From NCBI RefSeq assembly GCF_000737335.2, contig NZ_JMCC02000058.1, positions 1-64,000 on the forward strand: 64,000 bases of DNA, in the 5' to 3' direction. Of this stretch, positions 63,048-64,000 are shown piece by piece (position 1 is the stretch's first letter; every line of letters starts with the position of its first letter). A program made the position numbers and the translations under genes. This DNA is from Enhygromyxa salina. Lineage in GTDB: Bacteria; Myxococcota_A; Polyangia; Nannocystales; Nannocystaceae. The notes beneath the pieces were generated by a model. That model ran no database searches. It was not told the DNA's origin and saw only the letters and a list, made by a program, of their open reading frames with translations.

Positions 63048-64000
63048 TGTCCAGCTTCGAAGACTACGAGCAACACGACGCGACCGGACTCGCCCGGCTG
63101 GTGCGCGATGGAGAGGTGTCGCCGACTCAGCTGGTCGAGGCGGCGATCGAGCGGATCGAAGCGCGGAATCCCAAGATCAACGCGGTCGTGCATCGCAGCT
63201 TCGAGCGCGCCCGCACCCAGGCCCTGGATCTGGACCAGCTACCGAGCGGGCCGTTTCGTGGGGTCCCGTTCCTGCTCAAGGATCTCAAGGCGCTCGACGC
63301 TGGCCAGCCAAGCAGCAACGGCTCGCGGCTGTGGGCGGACCGGCGGGCGACCCACGACGACGAGCTGGTCCGGCGGTTCAAGGCGGCCGGGCTGATCATC
63401 TGTGGACGTACCAATACGCCGGAGCTGGGGATCCTTGGCGTGACCGAACCCGAGCTGTTTGGCCCGACGCGCAACCCGTGGAACACCGACCGCACCCCCG
63501 GGGGCAGCAGCGGCGGCGCGGGGGCGGCCGTGGCCGCGGGCATGGTCCCAGCCGCGCACGCCAGCGACGGCGGCGGCTCGATCCGGATCCCCGCCAGCAA
63601 CTGCGGGCTGGTCGGGCTCAAGCCATCGCGCCACCGGGCCCCCGTCATGGATCCAACCGGCTCGTGGGGCGACCTCGCGGGCGCCCACGTGCTGACCCGC
63701 AGCGTGCGTGACAGCGCCGGATTGCTCGACTGCATCTCCGGTCCGCGGCGCGGCGTCGCGGAGCAGCTGCCGGCCCCGGGCGAGTCGTTCGTGACCCAGC
63801 TCGAGCGCGCGCCAGAGCGCCTGCGCGTAGCCTTGTGCACCCGCGCGTTGCTGGCCACGGACACCGACCCCGACTGCGTGCAGGCGGCCGAAGACGCCGC
63901 CAAGCTGTGCGCCGAGCTTGGTCACGAGGTCGTCGAGGCCACCCCCAGCTTCGATCGTGCCGCGCTGACTCGGGCGTACCTGATCATGGTCTGCTGCGGC
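63048..64000 (+). CDS. amidase-signature-family protein, partial at the 3' end
   Basis: The frame is open from ATG 63048 to the window edge (about 317 codons), so the C-terminus is missing. The amidase signature is clear: catalytic Lys in FLLKDLKA (about 77), GGSSGGAGAAVAAG with the cis-Ser, and the nucleophile Ser in ASDGGGSIRIPAS. Such enzymes hydrolyse amides (for example fatty-acid amides, nylon oligomers or Asn/Gln-tRNA precursors); the substrate cannot be told. It starts 58 bases from the divergent cyclo-ligase gene. Confidence 0.85.

Overview
The window reads as a stretch of high-GC chromosome from a myxobacterium. The best fit is the Nannocystineae (Nannocystis, Plesiocystis or Enhygromyxa type). 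This is inferred from composition and gene content, not from a search. The signs are about twenty probable lipoproteins, many with long Gly-Asp (GDGDGD) linkers after the lipobox. There are also two proteins ending in a MYXO-CTERM-like Gly-Cys/hydrophobic/Arg tail, two transmembrane Ser/Thr kinases, a class III cyclase with a DUF5939-like N-terminus, and many short Cys-rich repeats. I saw no rRNA, tRNA, CRISPR array, prophage or complete transposase gene.

Layout. 1-4.4 kb: end of an FG-GAP/VCBS surface protein, two tandem Cys-rich lipoproteins, a nucleotide cyclase, a ChaC-like protein and a Cys-rich lipoprotein. 4.4-12.3 kb: mostly housekeeping genes, namely glycerate 2-kinase, thrS (without a TGS domain), dihydroorotase, a HEAT-repeat protein and a D-2-hydroxyacid dehydrogenase. 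12.3-24.5 kb: secreted and accessory genes, namely a HExxH lipoprotein, two GD-linker lipoproteins, an MscS channel, a molybdopterin oxidoreductase, a zinc alcohol dehydrogenase, a tandem-repeat/beta-lactamase-fold lipoprotein and a second Cys-rich lipoprotein with a truncated duplicate. 24.4-27.1 kb: decayed DNA around a MYXO-CTERM protein, including a small gene broken by an inverted-repeat element. 27.1-40.9 kb: a Lys/Ala-tailed protein, two GSTs, a second MscS, a short alpha/beta hydrolase, a MYXO-CTERM protein, a CocE-type hydrolase operon with a haem/copper/TPR protein, and more lipoproteins. 41-43.9 kb and 58.2-62.3 kb: two paralogous modules, each a transmembrane Ser/Thr kinase divergent from a PEGA-like membrane protein. 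Between them lie aroC, an acyltransferase, a LolA-like protein, ftsK, an OmpA-type lipoprotein, a benzoate-CoA-ligase-like enzyme and a creatininase-family protein. The window ends with 5-formyl-THF cyclo-ligase and a partial amidase.

Interplay and oddities. The two kinase modules look like a duplicated envelope-signalling unit. Both kinases have a cytoplasmic catalytic domain, one membrane span and a periplasmic C-terminal domain. The divergent partners share a secreted N-terminal region and a paired-membrane-segment C-terminus. In the second locus, two upstream regions share a 17-base perfect match. Small Cys-rich lipoproteins of one family sit directly behind two unrelated large secreted proteins. 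At least three families of short intergenic repeats occur, one with CTAG-terminated inverted ends. One small gene at 47.9-48.2 kb is readable only with a +1 frameshift.
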